A stretch of 64,000 nt of DNA from an uncultured Chloroflexota bacterium (GCA_902774215.1 CACYHU010000004.1:1-64000), one strand, 5' to 3'. Shown: positions 28,918-37,971, counted from the first letter of the stretch. Notes: generated by a model not told the origin, from the sequence alone. Numbers and translations: made by a program.

Positions 28918-30462
28918 ATGATCCTTTATTATGTCGATTTACCTGGTGGTGAGCGACTTTTTGTTGACCCGATTGAAGAAAAACTTACAGTAGTTAAAGA
29001 ATTCAAAGATTCATTTTCTTTTGATAATCCAGGGACAAATCAGGAATGGTTGGATAATTTTCTCGAAGAACAGGATATTTTTTTAAATTGGGCCAAAGAA
29101 AAAACTGTTGACTTTCCATACGAATCTGGGGAATGTGGCTGCTATTCATTTGATGATTGTGACTTCCACCTAATCAAAGATACTTTCACAGTACAAGGAG
29201 ACCATCATTCCTGTATTGTTTTCAATAATAAGGAATTATCTGGTCCCATCAATGGCATTGGCACTATGGAGGAATGGGATGAGGATGGAAAATTAACGGT
29301 TCGCCGGACGGGTTTTATTATAAATGGGAAACTTCAAGGTTGGGGAGAAAAAATTGATTTTGACACCGAATCTCAAATGGCCGATATTTATCGCGGTGAG
29401 TTCATAGGAGATCAGCTTAATGGCGAAGGACGTCTCATGACAGGTTACTGGATGCCAAAGAAAGATGAAAAACAGCTTTACTGTTTTTCAAACTGGGTCG
29501 AATTCTGCATGGATCCAAACACAACATATTATCAAATCATGGACCCTCTCAAAGGTGGTGAACTTTCATTTTCAACAATACAGATCGGGACTTTTAAAAA
29601 TGACAAATTGAATGGAGATGGTTTCTATTATTGGGGATCGCCAGATGATGAATATGAAATCTTTATCGGGCTTTTTGTGGATGGTAAGCTGAATGGTTTG
29701 GGAATGAATATTAGTGCGTCATTTTTCCGTTCAGATGCCCAAATCTATATCAAAGAAGGCAATTTTGTCAAAGATGAATTGTGTGGAAAAGGTTGTTTCG
29801 CCATGATAGAACCCGATGAAGATAAATTCAACCTTGATGATCTATTCCCTTTTATGAGACGAGAAGAAAGTATTCGAGAATGTATGTTAAATAATGAGCA
29901 TTTTGTTCCCAAAAATTATAAAGAAGGAAATCTAACAAATGATGAATTGATTGGTCATGGTATTGAAGTGAATTATAAACTGTCGTATATTCGAAGTGGG
30001 TCTGCTCTTGAAACAAACATGTATGAAGGAGATTTCCTATATGATATGCAACATGGCTATGGAGTGTATGATGGCGAGAATCTCAAATACAAAGGATATT
30101 TCTTTGGAAATAAGTTTCATGGGATTGGCAGACAAATTATCCATTACGCTATTTCTGATGAAAAAGGTTTCCGCCCCGAGAAATCATTGTATACTGGTGA
30201 ATTTGTATGTGATCTTTTCCACGGTATTGGTCAAAGGGTGCTATTTTTTGGAGATGGTAGCGCAAAAGTTTATGAAGGAAACTTTGTCGCGGGAAGACTG
30301 GAAGATGGCAGCCACATGGTCAAAATCTACCGCGGATTCAGTAAAGAAGAAATTACAGCAATTCTGGAGTCCGAGGATACTGATCCAATTTCTTTGCCTG
30401 AAGAAAAATTTATCGAATCATTGCAAGTCCAATATTTGCATGGTGAAGAAGTAAAAGAATAA
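28918..30462 (+). CDS. MORN-repeat protein (514 aa)
   Basis: Repeated MORN-type units, e.g. YRGEFIGDQLNGEGRLM, IGLFVDGKLNGLGMNI, EGDFLYDMQHGYGVYDG and TGEFVCDLFHGIGQRVLF, spread from about residue 110 to 470. The N-terminal hundred residues are not repetitive. MORN repeats form beta-hairpin arrays that usually mediate lipid or protein contacts; bacterial examples are poorly characterised. No signal peptide or membrane span, so it should be cytoplasmic. GGAGG precedes the ATG. Directly downstream of the Dcm-Dam fusion; a shorter MORN protein sits beside the decayed copy of that fusion (35011-35598). Confidence 0.85.
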   Translation: MILYYVDLPGGERLFVDPIEEKLTVVKEFKDSFSFDNPGTNQEWLDNFLEEQDIFLNWAKEKTVDFPYESGECGCYSFDDCDFHLIKDTFTVQGDHHSCIVFNNKELSGPINGIGTMEEWDEDGKLTVRRTGFIINGKLQGWGEKIDFDTESQMADIYRGEFIGDQLNGEGRLMTGYWMPKKDEKQLYCFSNWVEFCMDPNTTYYQIMDPLKGGELSFSTIQIGTFKNDKLNGDGFYYWGSPDDEYEIFIGLFVDGKLNGLGMNISASFFRSDAQIYIKEGNFVKDELCGKGCFAMIEPDEDKFNLDDLFPFMRREESIRECMLNNEHFVPKNYKEGNLTNDELIGHGIEVNYKLSYIRSGSALETNMYEGDFLYDMQHGYGVYDGENLKYKGYFFGNKFHGIGRQIIHYAISDEKGFRPEKSLYTGEFVCDLFHGIGQRVLFFGDGSAKVYEGNFVAGRLEDGSHMVKIYRGFSKEEITAILESEDTDPISLPEEKFIESLQVQYLHGEEVKE

Positions 30463-30506
30463 ATTTTATCTAAAGATAACCTGGTATATATCTTGTTTTC
30501 ATTCAT

Positions 30507-30580
30507 GTCATACTCCTCGAGATATCTGTGGAAATCTCGAGATTTCTATTGATATCTATAGACTTCTCTTAGAGTATGAC
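30507..30580. repeat. Nested palindromes with CTCGAG cores
   Basis: GTCATACTC (30507-30515) is the exact complement of GAGTATGAC (30572-30580). Between them is a perfect 14-bp palindrome, AAATCTCGAGATTT, plus CTCGAGATATCT. Possible operator or recombination site; it lies downstream of the MORN gene. Confidence 0.5.
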
Positions 30581-30880
30581 TAATTTTCATAGCCATTTCA
30601 AGACGCGTATTGTTTGACGCTTATGATTTTTCCGAAGTGATATTCATTTTCTGTAAGCATCAAATAGAAGACGGCTTGAAAAAGGGGGAGAAAAAGACCA
30701 TGCCTTTGCTTTTACTTGTGTGCAGGATACCAATGAGGAACATAGTGATTCTTTATGGTATTTTTTTGCCATATTTATATTGAGCTTGACCAAACTGTCC
30801 TTGTCAGCTGATGGATATCAGGTGATAACATATTAGCAGGGTGTGGTAATTCCAAATATAAAAAGGTTTTATATTGAAAT

Positions 30881-30952
30881 TTTACCCACCTCAGCGACTA
30901 AGCTTAGGTGGGTAAATTCTAAACATTCAAAGTGGATCAATTTTACTTGACA
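30881..30952 (+). mobile_element. Solo IS21-like right end with hairpin
   Basis: TGGATCAATTTTACTTGACA (30933-30952) is the near-exact complement of the IS21-like left end at 18476. Just inside it, TTTACCCACCT (30881-30891) and AGGTGGGTAAA (30906-30916) form a perfect 11-bp hairpin. No transposase is attached. Confidence 0.6.
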
Positions 30953-30995
30953 CTCTATACCAATTTGTCTAAATGTCTGGTACAAAGGAGTAGCC

Positions 30996-31023
30996 AACTT
31001 CTCACCACACCTGAAGAGAAGTT
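30996..31023. repeat. 28-bp dispersed palindromic repeat, copy C
   Basis: AACTTCTCACCACACC followed by TGAAGAGAAGTT; same length and ends as the other three copies (1660, 38511, 50374). It lies 44 bases beyond the solo IS21 end. Confidence 0.7.
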
Positions 31024-31034
31024 CCTAATACGGT

Positions 31035-31223
31035 TCATCGAAAGAAGAAGTCGGATATTGTTTCCCAGAAGCTTTTACCTTCGCGCTCTGATACACCCCA
31101 TAGTTCATCCATTTGATCTTTTTCCCTGCTTCCTCCGAAGCCCCACCCCTGATCATCATCCGAACCGAAGTTCCGGAAATCCCATGGGTTATCGTGTTTT
31201 TTATTATTTCCAAAACCAAACAT
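31035..31223 (-). CDS. Small Gly/Asp-rich protein (62 aa)
   Basis: A GTG at 31229 is possible, but GGAGG lies five bases before the ATG at 31223, which I prefer. The product begins MFGFGNNKKHDNPWDF and is rich in Gly, Asp, Trp and Phe (DDDQGWGFGG), ending WETISDFFFR. No family is recognised. It is on the same strand as, and just downstream of, the SSB gene and the acidic 47-aa gene, so it probably belongs to that single-stranded-DNA handling operon. Confidence 0.5.
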   Translation of the reverse strand: MFGFGNNKKHDNPWDFRNFGSDDDQGWGFGGSREKDQMDELWGVSEREGKSFWETISDFFFR

Positions 31224-31311
31224 TTTCACCTCCGAACTAAATTGGTTTATAATTACATTACTTCTTAACCACTATTGCTGCAACCGCAGCAGACGCACCA
31301 ATTCTGAAAAA

Positions 31312-31710
31312 TCAAAAAGGGATATCATCCGGAACACCCTGACCTATCGGTTCTGCTGCGTTGTTTCGCCGGTTTTTGCTGCTTAGCAGCTGAACTTTTT
31401 CACCTACAATATCATAGGTTGAACTATAAGAGCCATTCTTTTTCTGGAAAATCTTCGGTGCTCCTGTAGCCGGATCCGGACTTAAACGCCCTTCAATCAG
31501 AACCAAATCACCCTTCTTAACATGTTCGCGGACAAAATCCGCAGCCGCGTCAAAGACTGTGATTTTCGGCCAGACCGTTACCTTCTGGTCTTTGGTTTTA
31601 CCGTGGATATCAACGGCAATTGAAAATGAGGACAGGTGTAAACCACCCTTTACAGTTTTGATTTCAGGATCACGGCCAACACGACCAATCATCGATAATT
31701 TATGATACAT
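31312..31710 (-). CDS. ssb: Single-stranded DNA-binding protein
   Basis: Binds and protects single-stranded DNA during replication or transfer. The OB-fold reads MYHKLSMIGRVGRDPEIKTV at the N-terminus, FSIAVD, then WPKITVFDAAADFVREHVKK and GDLVLIEGRL. The C-terminus ends in the acidic tip DDIPF that recruits partner proteins. 132 residues from the ATG at 31710, which has GGAGG at five-base spacing. It follows the acidic 47-aa gene. Together with the primase-helicase at 51687 it suggests an element with its own replication apparatus. Confidence 0.93.
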   Translation of the reverse strand: MYHKLSMIGRVGRDPEIKTVKGGLHLSSFSIAVDIHGKTKDQKVTVWPKITVFDAAADFVREHVKKGDLVLIEGRLSPDPATGAPKIFQKKNGSYSSTYDIVGEKVQLLSSKNRRNNAAEPIGQGVPDDIPF

Positions 31711-31724
31711 ATAAACCTCCGGGA

Positions 31725-31868
31725 TTAAAACCACCACATGTCATCGTCCAGATTAGCATCATCCGGAATTGGATCAAGAACAAGCTCAGGCCCATAGGCA
31801 AATTTTATGTCCTGAAAAATCGGAAAATCTTCTTCAGAGAGAATATCAGATATATCAAATTCGTCCAT
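31725..31868 (-). CDS. Small acidic protein upstream of ssb (47 aa)
   Basis: The ATG at 31868 follows AAAGGAA. The protein (MDEFDISDILSEEDFPIF at the start, DDANLDDDMWWF at the end) is very acidic, with an aromatic tail much like the SSB C-terminal tip. Its stop codon lies 15 bases before the ssb start, so the two are co-transcribed. It might mimic DNA or the SSB tail; there is no recognised family. Confidence 0.55.
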   Translation of the reverse strand: MDEFDISDILSEEDFPIFQDIKFAYGPELVLDPIPDDANLDDDMWWF

Positions 31869-32390
31869 GTTATTTGTTCCTTTCTGAAAATAATTGTAGG
31901 AGAAATAAACCAATTTGAACCGAACTTGAAAGAACAGATAGAAAAGTGAAAGATCCATTCAAAAAACCGAGAATTATTTCTCTGGAACTCATTCTCTGAA
32001 AGAATGGATCCGAAGCTGAGACTTATTACAAAGCCAGAACTACATCAAAGCAGAGATTCTCTAAACCGGGAATCATCAAAAGCTAATACACTCAACAACT
32101 GAGACATAATTTACCAATAATTTAAATAAATACAGTAATTAGTCGAGATTTTCGAATCAGCGTTTTTACTCGTATAACCGTACAAAAAAAGTTATTTCAG
32201 CGATCGAATTTTTTCGGCCTTTTCCGGCAAAATCGGCTTTCCTCGTAAGCATTGATAAAATTAGAAGGCTGGCTCAGGAGTAAATTTCGGTCTTTTACGA
32301 GTAAAAAAACCGGAAAGGCAGGGAACAGACAGCGGCCACGCTTATACGCAATGGCTGCTGTTTTCCTGATGACTGATATCCATGAGAATC
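31869..32390. promoter_or_regulatory. Upstream region of ssb operon with two TTACGAGTAA-type sites
   Basis: No gene. Holds two copies of ACGAGTAA: 32166-32173 (minus orientation) and 32297-32304, the latter inside TTTTACGAGTAAAA, whose arms TTTTAC and GTAAAA are complementary. Three more copies occur at 39940, 40137 and 51412, all non-coding. They may be a shared regulator or replication-protein site. Confidence 0.45.
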
Positions 32391-33161
32391 TCATTTTTGA
32401 TTAATCATCTGCCGGATCATTTTATCAATTCTGACGGCTATCTGCTTTATCTTTGATTCGGAACAGCCCAGATGGACGGCGATCATTTTGTAGGGGAAAT
32501 ATTCACTCTCACATTTCTCCAAAAAAACAGCTCTTTCCTTTCCTGAAAGCCCGGCATTCTTACGGATAAACCTAATTTCCTCTTTTGTAAGTCGGGTATA
32601 CCTGTCATGAGACAACGGTTTGCGGAAAAGCTTGTATTTGATACTGTCCTTCAGTTCAGTTTCCGTATGAGGTTTATCCGGCAGATAAAGCTGTCCATGG
32701 GTTCCCCGTTCCTGCTGCGAACCATGTTTTTTTTCCAGTTCGTCATTCCAAATCACATCAGGATCATCTTCAAAGGATGAAAAAGTTACTGTTGGTTTCT
32801 TACGGTTCACATCAGCAGTCCGTGTTGCTTTATTCCGGTTTTCCAAAACTGAACCGGAAGATTTCTTTGGTTCGCCATGGTTCAAACCATCCGACACGTC
32901 GTCTTTTTCAGGAATTTCATCCAGAAGTTTTCTGCGATCCGCCTCCCGGCCTATAAAAAATATTGCCCAGTGCTGAAAATACCAGGAATCCCTGTGAGTA
33001 AGCGAAAAGGAGAGAACATCTCTGGCAAAAGATTCTGGATCCTCTCTGGCATAATCATCATAAGTCAGGCGGCCGTGACAATACCTGTCAACAAATTCTT
33101 TGGAAAAATTATATGTAAGCTTTTCCAGAAAAGATTTACAGTTCTCAGTCAGTGTTTCCAT
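32391..33161 (-). CDS. HTH protein with sigma4-like C-terminus (paralogue 1)
   Basis: I choose the ATG at 33161 because AGGA lies eight to nine bases upstream; 33170 is possible. The 256-residue product has a helical N-terminal domain, a charged linker and a C-terminal block, RYTRLTKEEIRFIRKNAGL then AVHLGCSESKIKQIAVRI, that reads as a sigma region 4-like helix-turn-helix. The same block ends the upstream gene (YGTLSKENIVWIYDHVNL, NKLGCNLSSVKRG), so the two are paralogues encoded in tandem. Probably DNA-binding regulators, or plasmid maintenance proteins, of a family I cannot name. Confidence 0.72.
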   Translation of the reverse strand: METLTENCKSFLEKLTYNFSKEFVDRYCHGRLTYDDYAREDPESFARDVLSFSLTHRDSWYFQHWAIFFIGREADRRKLLDEIPEKDDVSDGLNHGEPKKSSGSVLENRNKATRTADVNRKKPTVTFSSFEDDPDVIWNDELEKKHGSQQERGTHGQLYLPDKPHTETELKDSIKYKLFRKPLSHDRYTRLTKEEIRFIRKNAGLSGKERAVFLEKCESEYFPYKMIAVHLGCSESKIKQIAVRIDKMIRQMINQK

Positions 33162-33162
33162 T

Positions 33163-33978
33163 TTACACATCCTGATGATCTTTATGATGAATTCTACTGA
33201 TAAGAGCAAGTTTTATGGATTCAATTATTGCCGCTGACCCGCGCTTAACAGATGATAAATTGCAACCAAGCTTATTTGAGACTTCCTTCAATGAATCTGA
33301 CTCGCAGCAGGCTTCGAATATTTTACGGTTTGGTTCAGGCAAATTGACATGATCATATATCCAGACAATGTTCTCTTTGCTCAAAGTACCATAACGATAT
33401 TTCGCAACCGGTGATACGAAAAGTTTATTGTATATTTCTGCCGCAATCGTGTCTTCCAACGAAAATTCGTCCATAGACCGTTGAACCATACCATCTCCCA
33501 GTTCGACAGTTTGTTCTGACGGTTCAACGGTTCGCTCTGATTGGTCAGCGGTTTGTTGTGCCAGTTCATTGCAGTTTTCTGCCGGTTCATTATTACTGTT
33601 AAGTTCAACAATGATATCAGTCAGTTCATCGATTTTACGCTTGAGCTTCCTGTTTGCTTCCATCAGATCCAAATTCTCCAGTTCCAGTCTTTGTATGTAT
33701 GCATACTTCAGAATCTCCCGTGTACGGGAACTTTCAATCTGTGATTCGGTTATCAGGTCGGGATGAGGAACATTACGTACATCTGGATAAATCTCACACA
33801 AGCGGCGAATTGCAGGATTATCTCCGAAAAATTCGATAAACTGCTCCATATACTGTTCAATCTCATGCTTCGGTTCATAATCAAGCTCGCAGGGAGGAAG
33901 ATTGTACATCTCCCTGAATTTTTTTCTCATATCGTGATCAAGACCATTATAAATAAGTTCCAATCTGTTATATATCAT
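33163..33978 (-). CDS. HTH protein with sigma4-like C-terminus (paralogue 2)
   Basis: 271 residues from an ATG at 33978 preceded by CAGGAG. The N-terminal 70 residues are helical. A coiled coil follows (about 95-125, LELENLDLMEANRKLKRKID), then a repetitive SERTVEPSEQTVELGD stretch, then the C-terminal helix-turn-helix shared with the downstream paralogue. The stop codon lies two bases before that gene's likely start. The upstream region has inverted GGTTCA half-sites at 34010-34062, consistent with self-regulation. A dimeric DNA-binding protein is likely; function unknown. Confidence 0.75.
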   Translation of the reverse strand: MIYNRLELIYNGLDHDMRKKFREMYNLPPCELDYEPKHEIEQYMEQFIEFFGDNPAIRRLCEIYPDVRNVPHPDLITESQIESSRTREILKYAYIQRLELENLDLMEANRKLKRKIDELTDIIVELNSNNEPAENCNELAQQTADQSERTVEPSEQTVELGDGMVQRSMDEFSLEDTIAAEIYNKLFVSPVAKYRYGTLSKENIVWIYDHVNLPEPNRKIFEACCESDSLKEVSNKLGCNLSSVKRGSAAIIESIKLALISRIHHKDHQDV

Positions 33979-34009
33979 ATATAAACTCCTGTTTCCATTC
34001 CAAAAATAT

Positions 34010-34062
34010 GGTTCAGCACCAGGCTCGAACCGTTTCAGTCTGGTTCACCGTACAGATGAACC
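34010..34062 (-). promoter_or_regulatory. Operator-like cluster of GGTTCA/TGAACC half-sites
   Basis: GGTTCA at 34042-34047 and TGAACC at 34057-34062 form an inverted repeat with a nine-base spacer. A second pair, GGTTCA at 34010 and GAACC at 34027, lies closer to the gene. Four half-sites in 53 bp upstream of the HTH gene pair suggest a repressor site. Confidence 0.55.
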
Positions 34063-34929
34063 GACTGTTTAGTACAAATAAAGTATACAAATCCTGGAAA
34101 TAATGGTTTTCAGCAGTTTTTTCAAAGATATATCTGATCAATTTAAGTTCAATAATAAGAACAGGCGATATTTACCTTAAAGAATTGTGGAAATGAATTC
34201 TATATGCTTTATTTTCAGCTGGTAAAGGGATTTGATGATTCGTTTCCAATTTCCTCGTAAATCGCATATTAAAAAATGTTTTTAAGATGGGTTTTTTAAC
34301 AGAGGAGCAACATTTTTTTATTACACTCAGAAGAACCTTAAATTTTTTCAAAAATAATCCAACCGAGATTCTGACAGTATTCCCGGGCAAAAATAAACAA
34401 ACAAAACTGACTATTCCAGTGAAAGAGCCTGTACACTGAAGCACGTTCAGCACAAGGGAAACGGAGTTCAGCTCCGGATGAACGCAGCAGGATGTTTATT
34501 CTCAGTCCGTCTCTGGTATGTGTTATGGAGTTCCGGTTTTTGTTTTGAGTCCATGAATCACCTTCGAGTTTCATTGTTGCTCAACTGTGTTTCACCCGGG
34601 CTCATCTGCGGATATGATCACAAAAGAGCATGTTTTTCGGGGAATGGAAAGCAGGATTAGCTGTCATGACTGAAGACAAGTCGAAAATGATAAAAGTGAT
34701 ATCTGTCAGGTTACTGTATGTGTTGTTACGAAAGAATAAAATAAAATCGTGATATTACTCATAAAATTTTAATTGAATATAAAGAACAGTAATTCAGAAA
34801 TTTTTACCGGATTATTATCGGCAATCTTCATTTCCCGATTGATTGAATAGTCTGTTTTGATTATACGGGATCCGTAATATCAATCGTTCAATACATATCA
34901 AGAGAATATCATAAAAAACCTAATGGGAT
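34063..34929. other. Gene-poor stretch with a repeated segment
   Basis: No supported gene. The segment 34269-34320 (TTTTTAAGAT, then AGAGGAGCAACATTTTTTT) is repeated with few changes at 50240-50290 on the same strand. The rest is AT-rich and unremarkable. Confidence 0.45.
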
Positions 34930-34966
34930 AAAAAAAAACGCAGCACAGGAGAAATCCCTATGCTGC
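34930..34966 (-). terminator. Intrinsic terminator of the 195-aa MORN gene
   Basis: On the minus strand GCAGCA (34961-34966) pairs with TGCTGC (34940-34945), with further internal pairing, followed by nine T. It lies 45 bases past the MORN gene stop. Confidence 0.8.
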
Positions 34967-35010
34967 AGTTCCCAGTTTGAAAACCAGTCAGGATTGTAGT
35001 TCTGTTATGC

Positions 35011-35598
35011 CTAACTCTGTGAAGATTTTATTTCAACAGACCCGTCAGCACGCAGGATTTTACCATCAACAAGCATTCCGTTTTTGAAAGTACCTGATAT
35101 AACTGTGCCATCCGGTCCTGAAAGATGACCTTCGCCGTGGGGAATTCCATACTGAAACGATCCGGAATATTCCCAACCTTCGCCTATATCATCAAAATTC
35201 CAGGAATTAGAATTATAGATTATGTCCGATGTACCATTAATGAATTTCATTGTGCCATTTCCGTTCGGGAACCCCTCGTCGATCTCTCCATCATATATGA
35301 AGTCACTATAAAGTTCCCACTTTATAAAAGCAGATGGATCATAATCACTGGTCCATGGAACCATATAATGGCCTTCTGCATGATTTTCGGAGACTGTGTT
35401 AACAATACAATGAATCTGACGGACAAAATTATAACCATTTTCGGATATGATCATCTGAGCAAAGCCAAACGTTTCGGAATAACTTTCTGGGCAGATGGAC
35501 ATATCGGCATCTGTCAAAAAGGGGCGAATATCGGCATTTTTATTCATGACAGCAGACGTTTCCACTACATCACTTATATTTTTTTCTGCGTTTTGCAT
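35011..35598 (-). CDS. Short MORN-repeat protein (195 aa)
   Basis: The C-terminal half has MORN units: DFIYDGEIDEGFPNGNGTM, then YSGSFQYGIPHGEGHLSG and ISGTFKNGMLVDGKILRADG. The N-terminal 85 residues are unrecognised. There is no signal peptide. A weak GGGGAG lies about 13 bases before the ATG. It is divergent from the decayed Dcm-Dam locus at 35875-37205; the longer MORN gene at 28918 similarly lies beside the intact Dcm-Dam fusion, so the pairing occurs twice in the window. Probably a cytoplasmic protein- or membrane-contact module. Confidence 0.78.
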   Translation of the reverse strand: MQNAEKNISDVVETSAVMNKNADIRPFLTDADMSICPESYSETFGFAQMIISENGYNFVRQIHCIVNTVSENHAEGHYMVPWTSDYDPSAFIKWELYSDFIYDGEIDEGFPNGNGTMKFINGTSDIIYNSNSWNFDDIGEGWEYSGSFQYGIPHGEGHLSGPDGTVISGTFKNGMLVDGKILRADGSVEIKSSQS

Positions 35599-35874
35599 TT
35601 TTTACTACTTTCTCCCCGTCTTTCCGAGGTGTCGTAAATTATTTTTATTTCCAGGAACACGGAAGTTTATTTTCCCGATGTGATATTGAGAGTTTATTTA
35701 GTACCTCCTTTCTCTTCCATGTTGTTCAGTATAGAGGTTATACAAAATTTTGAAACAGACTTTATCCGGAAAGATCTGCAAACTTTTGGAACACAAATCT
35801 GCGAAATTCAAATTCTGAAAAATCTCCGGAAATTCCTGAACAGTTTTATTGCGGTTATAATTATTGAAGCCATT

Positions 35875-36000
35875 ATGGAAAACTGCAGATTTATTGATCT
35901 GTTTGTTGGTATAGGCAGAATTCGTTTGGAGCTTGAAACCAAAAAAACCGAATGTGTGTTTTCTTCCAAATGGAATAAATACGCACAACAGACTTATTAA
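35875..36000 (+). pseudogene. Remnant N-terminus of a C5-methyltransferase
   Basis: Encodes FIDLFVGIGRIRLELE (a degraded motif I, GxGG to GIGR) and VFSSKWNKYAQQTY, then TAA. The bases beyond continue in frame as ANFHETS, the usual 'TYEANF' block, so the stop replaces a Glu codon. The remaining domain is deleted. It lies 5' of the Dam-like gene, matching the order in the intact fusion at 26402-28477. Confidence 0.8.
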
Positions 36001-36077
36001 GCCAACTTTCATGAAACTTCCTGCCTTTATAAAAACTCTGAAGTTGGAATAATATTGAAGTTATGAAAGGGTGTAAA

Positions 36078-37205
36078 ATGACTCAGGAACTTCAGAATCA
36101 ATCGACAGAATTAGCAACTCCTCTTGCTGATGCCGTAAAACAGGTTCAGTTCAATCAGGAAGTATTGGTTGCCAGGCGGGCAGAACTGAACGCAATGAAA
36201 AAAGTCAGTCTCCCAAACGAAGAATTCAAACTAAAATTACTGGAAACTCAAAAAATGGCGGAAGATCTTTTGGATGCCGAGATCAAACTGGGAATAATGC
36301 TTTCCGAGCTGCCGGAATCCCAGGGAAAAAGGACCGATCTTGGACCTGGTACCACGACCGATAACAGGTTGTCCAAAAAGGAATCAATAGCCAAACTCGG
36401 TCTTTCTCCGTCTACCGCACAGCGATTTATCACACTTGCAGCTCACCAGGAAATTACAGATCAATTAAAAAAAGATATAAGAAATTCCGGAAAAATAATC
36501 AGCATGACCGCTGTTCTAAGAGCGATTTCAGCTTTGAAGAAACCTTCCGATGACAATAGCGAAGGGATAACTCCTTCCTGTTATATTGAATCAGCAAGGC
36601 TTATCTTGGGAGAAATTGATCTTGATCCGGCTTCCAGTGAAGAAGCAAATAAAATCGTACAGGCAACAACGTATTACACTAAAGAGCAGGATGGATTGAG
36701 ACAAAAATGGTATGGTCGGGTCTGGCTCAATCCACCTGATTCCATGACGGAAAAATTTGTTAATAAACTGCTTTCAAGTTATATCGAATCCCAATATTAT
36801 GATGAAAATGATGATAATGGTGAAGATGATGATATGTTTGTAGACAGTGCAATCGTATTGGTTAGAAATGCAAAAGAAACAGAATGGTTTAATCGTCTTG
36901 TCAGAAATTCATCCGCTATTGTATTCATCTCCGGAAAGATAAAGTTTGATAAACCTGACGGGAATTCAGGCACATCTTTGAATGGATATGCTTTTGTATA
37001 TTTGGGAAATAAAGAGTGTGACTTTATAGCGGAGTTCAGTAAATATGGATGGCCGGCTTTATTATTTTCTGAATCAGATTTACAAGAATTAAAAATTAAT
37101 CTGCATAAAAAATATATAGAGAGTCATCCTGAGGAATTCAGGAATTCACGTGAAAAAAAAGAAGCTTTACAAAAGTTTATAAGTAATTTAAACTCCAATA
37201 ATTAG
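36078..37205 (+). CDS. Dam-like N6-adenine methyltransferase homologue with altered active site
   Basis: Homologous to residues 373-691 of the Dcm-Dam fusion: EDLLDAEIKLGIMLSELPES, SKKESIAKLGLSPSTAQRF, ITPSCYIESARLILG, EIDLDPASS and WLNPPD. The catalytic NPPY has become NPPD (Asp221), and an acidic insertion (YDENDDNGEDDD) interrupts the fold after it. Methyl transfer is therefore doubtful although the frame is intact. I use the ATG at 36078, which AAAGGGTG precedes. It is likely the surviving half of a duplicated fusion gene, possibly retained as a DNA-binding protein. Confidence 0.8.
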   Translation: MTQELQNQSTELATPLADAVKQVQFNQEVLVARRAELNAMKKVSLPNEEFKLKLLETQKMAEDLLDAEIKLGIMLSELPESQGKRTDLGPGTTTDNRLSKKESIAKLGLSPSTAQRFITLAAHQEITDQLKKDIRNSGKIISMTAVLRAISALKKPSDDNSEGITPSCYIESARLILGEIDLDPASSEEANKIVQATTYYTKEQDGLRQKWYGRVWLNPPDSMTEKFVNKLLSSYIESQYYDENDDNGEDDDMFVDSAIVLVRNAKETEWFNRLVRNSSAIVFISGKIKFDKPDGNSGTSLNGYAFVYLGNKECDFIAEFSKYGWPALLFSESDLQELKINLHKKYIESHPEEFRNSREKKEALQKFISNLNSNN

Positions 37206-37362
37206 AACAGCAGTGTTACTCCTTTATCTCGTCTTCTTACTGACAGTAAGAAGATACCGGATGTATTTAGCTGGAAAGACTTTTCTGTTTTCTGATTTTT
37301 ACACATGATGACAATTAATGTCATATACAAAAGTCTTCAGGCTGCCTGTTGGAATTGGTAGT

Positions 37363-37815
37363 TTAAAATTCCATGAAGGTGTCACTCCCGTTGATGATTT
37401 CGCAGCATATCCTGTCAATGATTTTTTTATCTTTAGCGGCTTTTTTTGCCGTACATTCCCAAATAACAATCACCCGGATGTCCTGATTGATCAGTGTCGT
37501 ACGGACCTTCATATCACGGTCTGTATTTGTCTGAAATTTATTCAGCCAGAATTCGACATTCGTTTTGGGAAACGTAGCATTTTTACATCCCTCGTGCCGA
37601 TGCCAGAAACAACCATGTACGAATACCGCAGTTCTGTATTTCGAGATGTAGATATCAGGTCTGCCATATATATCATTCGGGTTTTTTCTGTATCTCAGTC
37701 CTCTATGCCAAAGCTCATGACGGATAAACAATTCCGGTTCCGTATTTTTGCTTTTGATACGGGACATGTTCCATGATCGTTTTTCCTTTGTCAATCTATC
37801 CATAATCAGGTCCAT
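37363..37815 (-). CDS. vsr: Very short patch repair endonuclease (Vsr), copy 1
   Basis: Nicks DNA at T:G mismatches created by deamination of 5-methylcytosine. Conserved blocks: MSRIKSKNTEPE, LRYRKN, GRPDIYISKYRTAVFVHGCF, then the WHRH metal and catalytic residues, NVEFWLNKF and VIVIWEC. 150 residues, a normal length. A C5-methyltransferase normally accompanies Vsr; here the neighbour is only the decayed remnant at 35875, so this Vsr may serve the fusion at 26402 or be left over. It is convergent with the Dam-like gene. Confidence 0.93.
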   Translation of the reverse strand: MDLIMDRLTKEKRSWNMSRIKSKNTEPELFIRHELWHRGLRYRKNPNDIYGRPDIYISKYRTAVFVHGCFWHRHEGCKNATFPKTNVEFWLNKFQTNTDRDMKVRTTLINQDIRVIVIWECTAKKAAKDKKIIDRICCEIINGSDTFMEF

Positions 37816-37971
37816 TATACACCCGGAAAATAATTGTACTTATCAAAGTAAAAACTGCATGTACCACCCTTATCTGCCGACAGACTAAAAATAAACTGGA
37901 ATTACAATTTCAGGTAAAGGCAGGGAAGCCCACCACTGCATTCACCTGTTTTCTCCGTCCGAATTTTTCAA

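Noticed and set aside
34172..34574. Two minus-strand frames in the gene-poor region
   Set aside because: They cover a repeated AT-rich segment, lack ribosome binding sites and show no domain.
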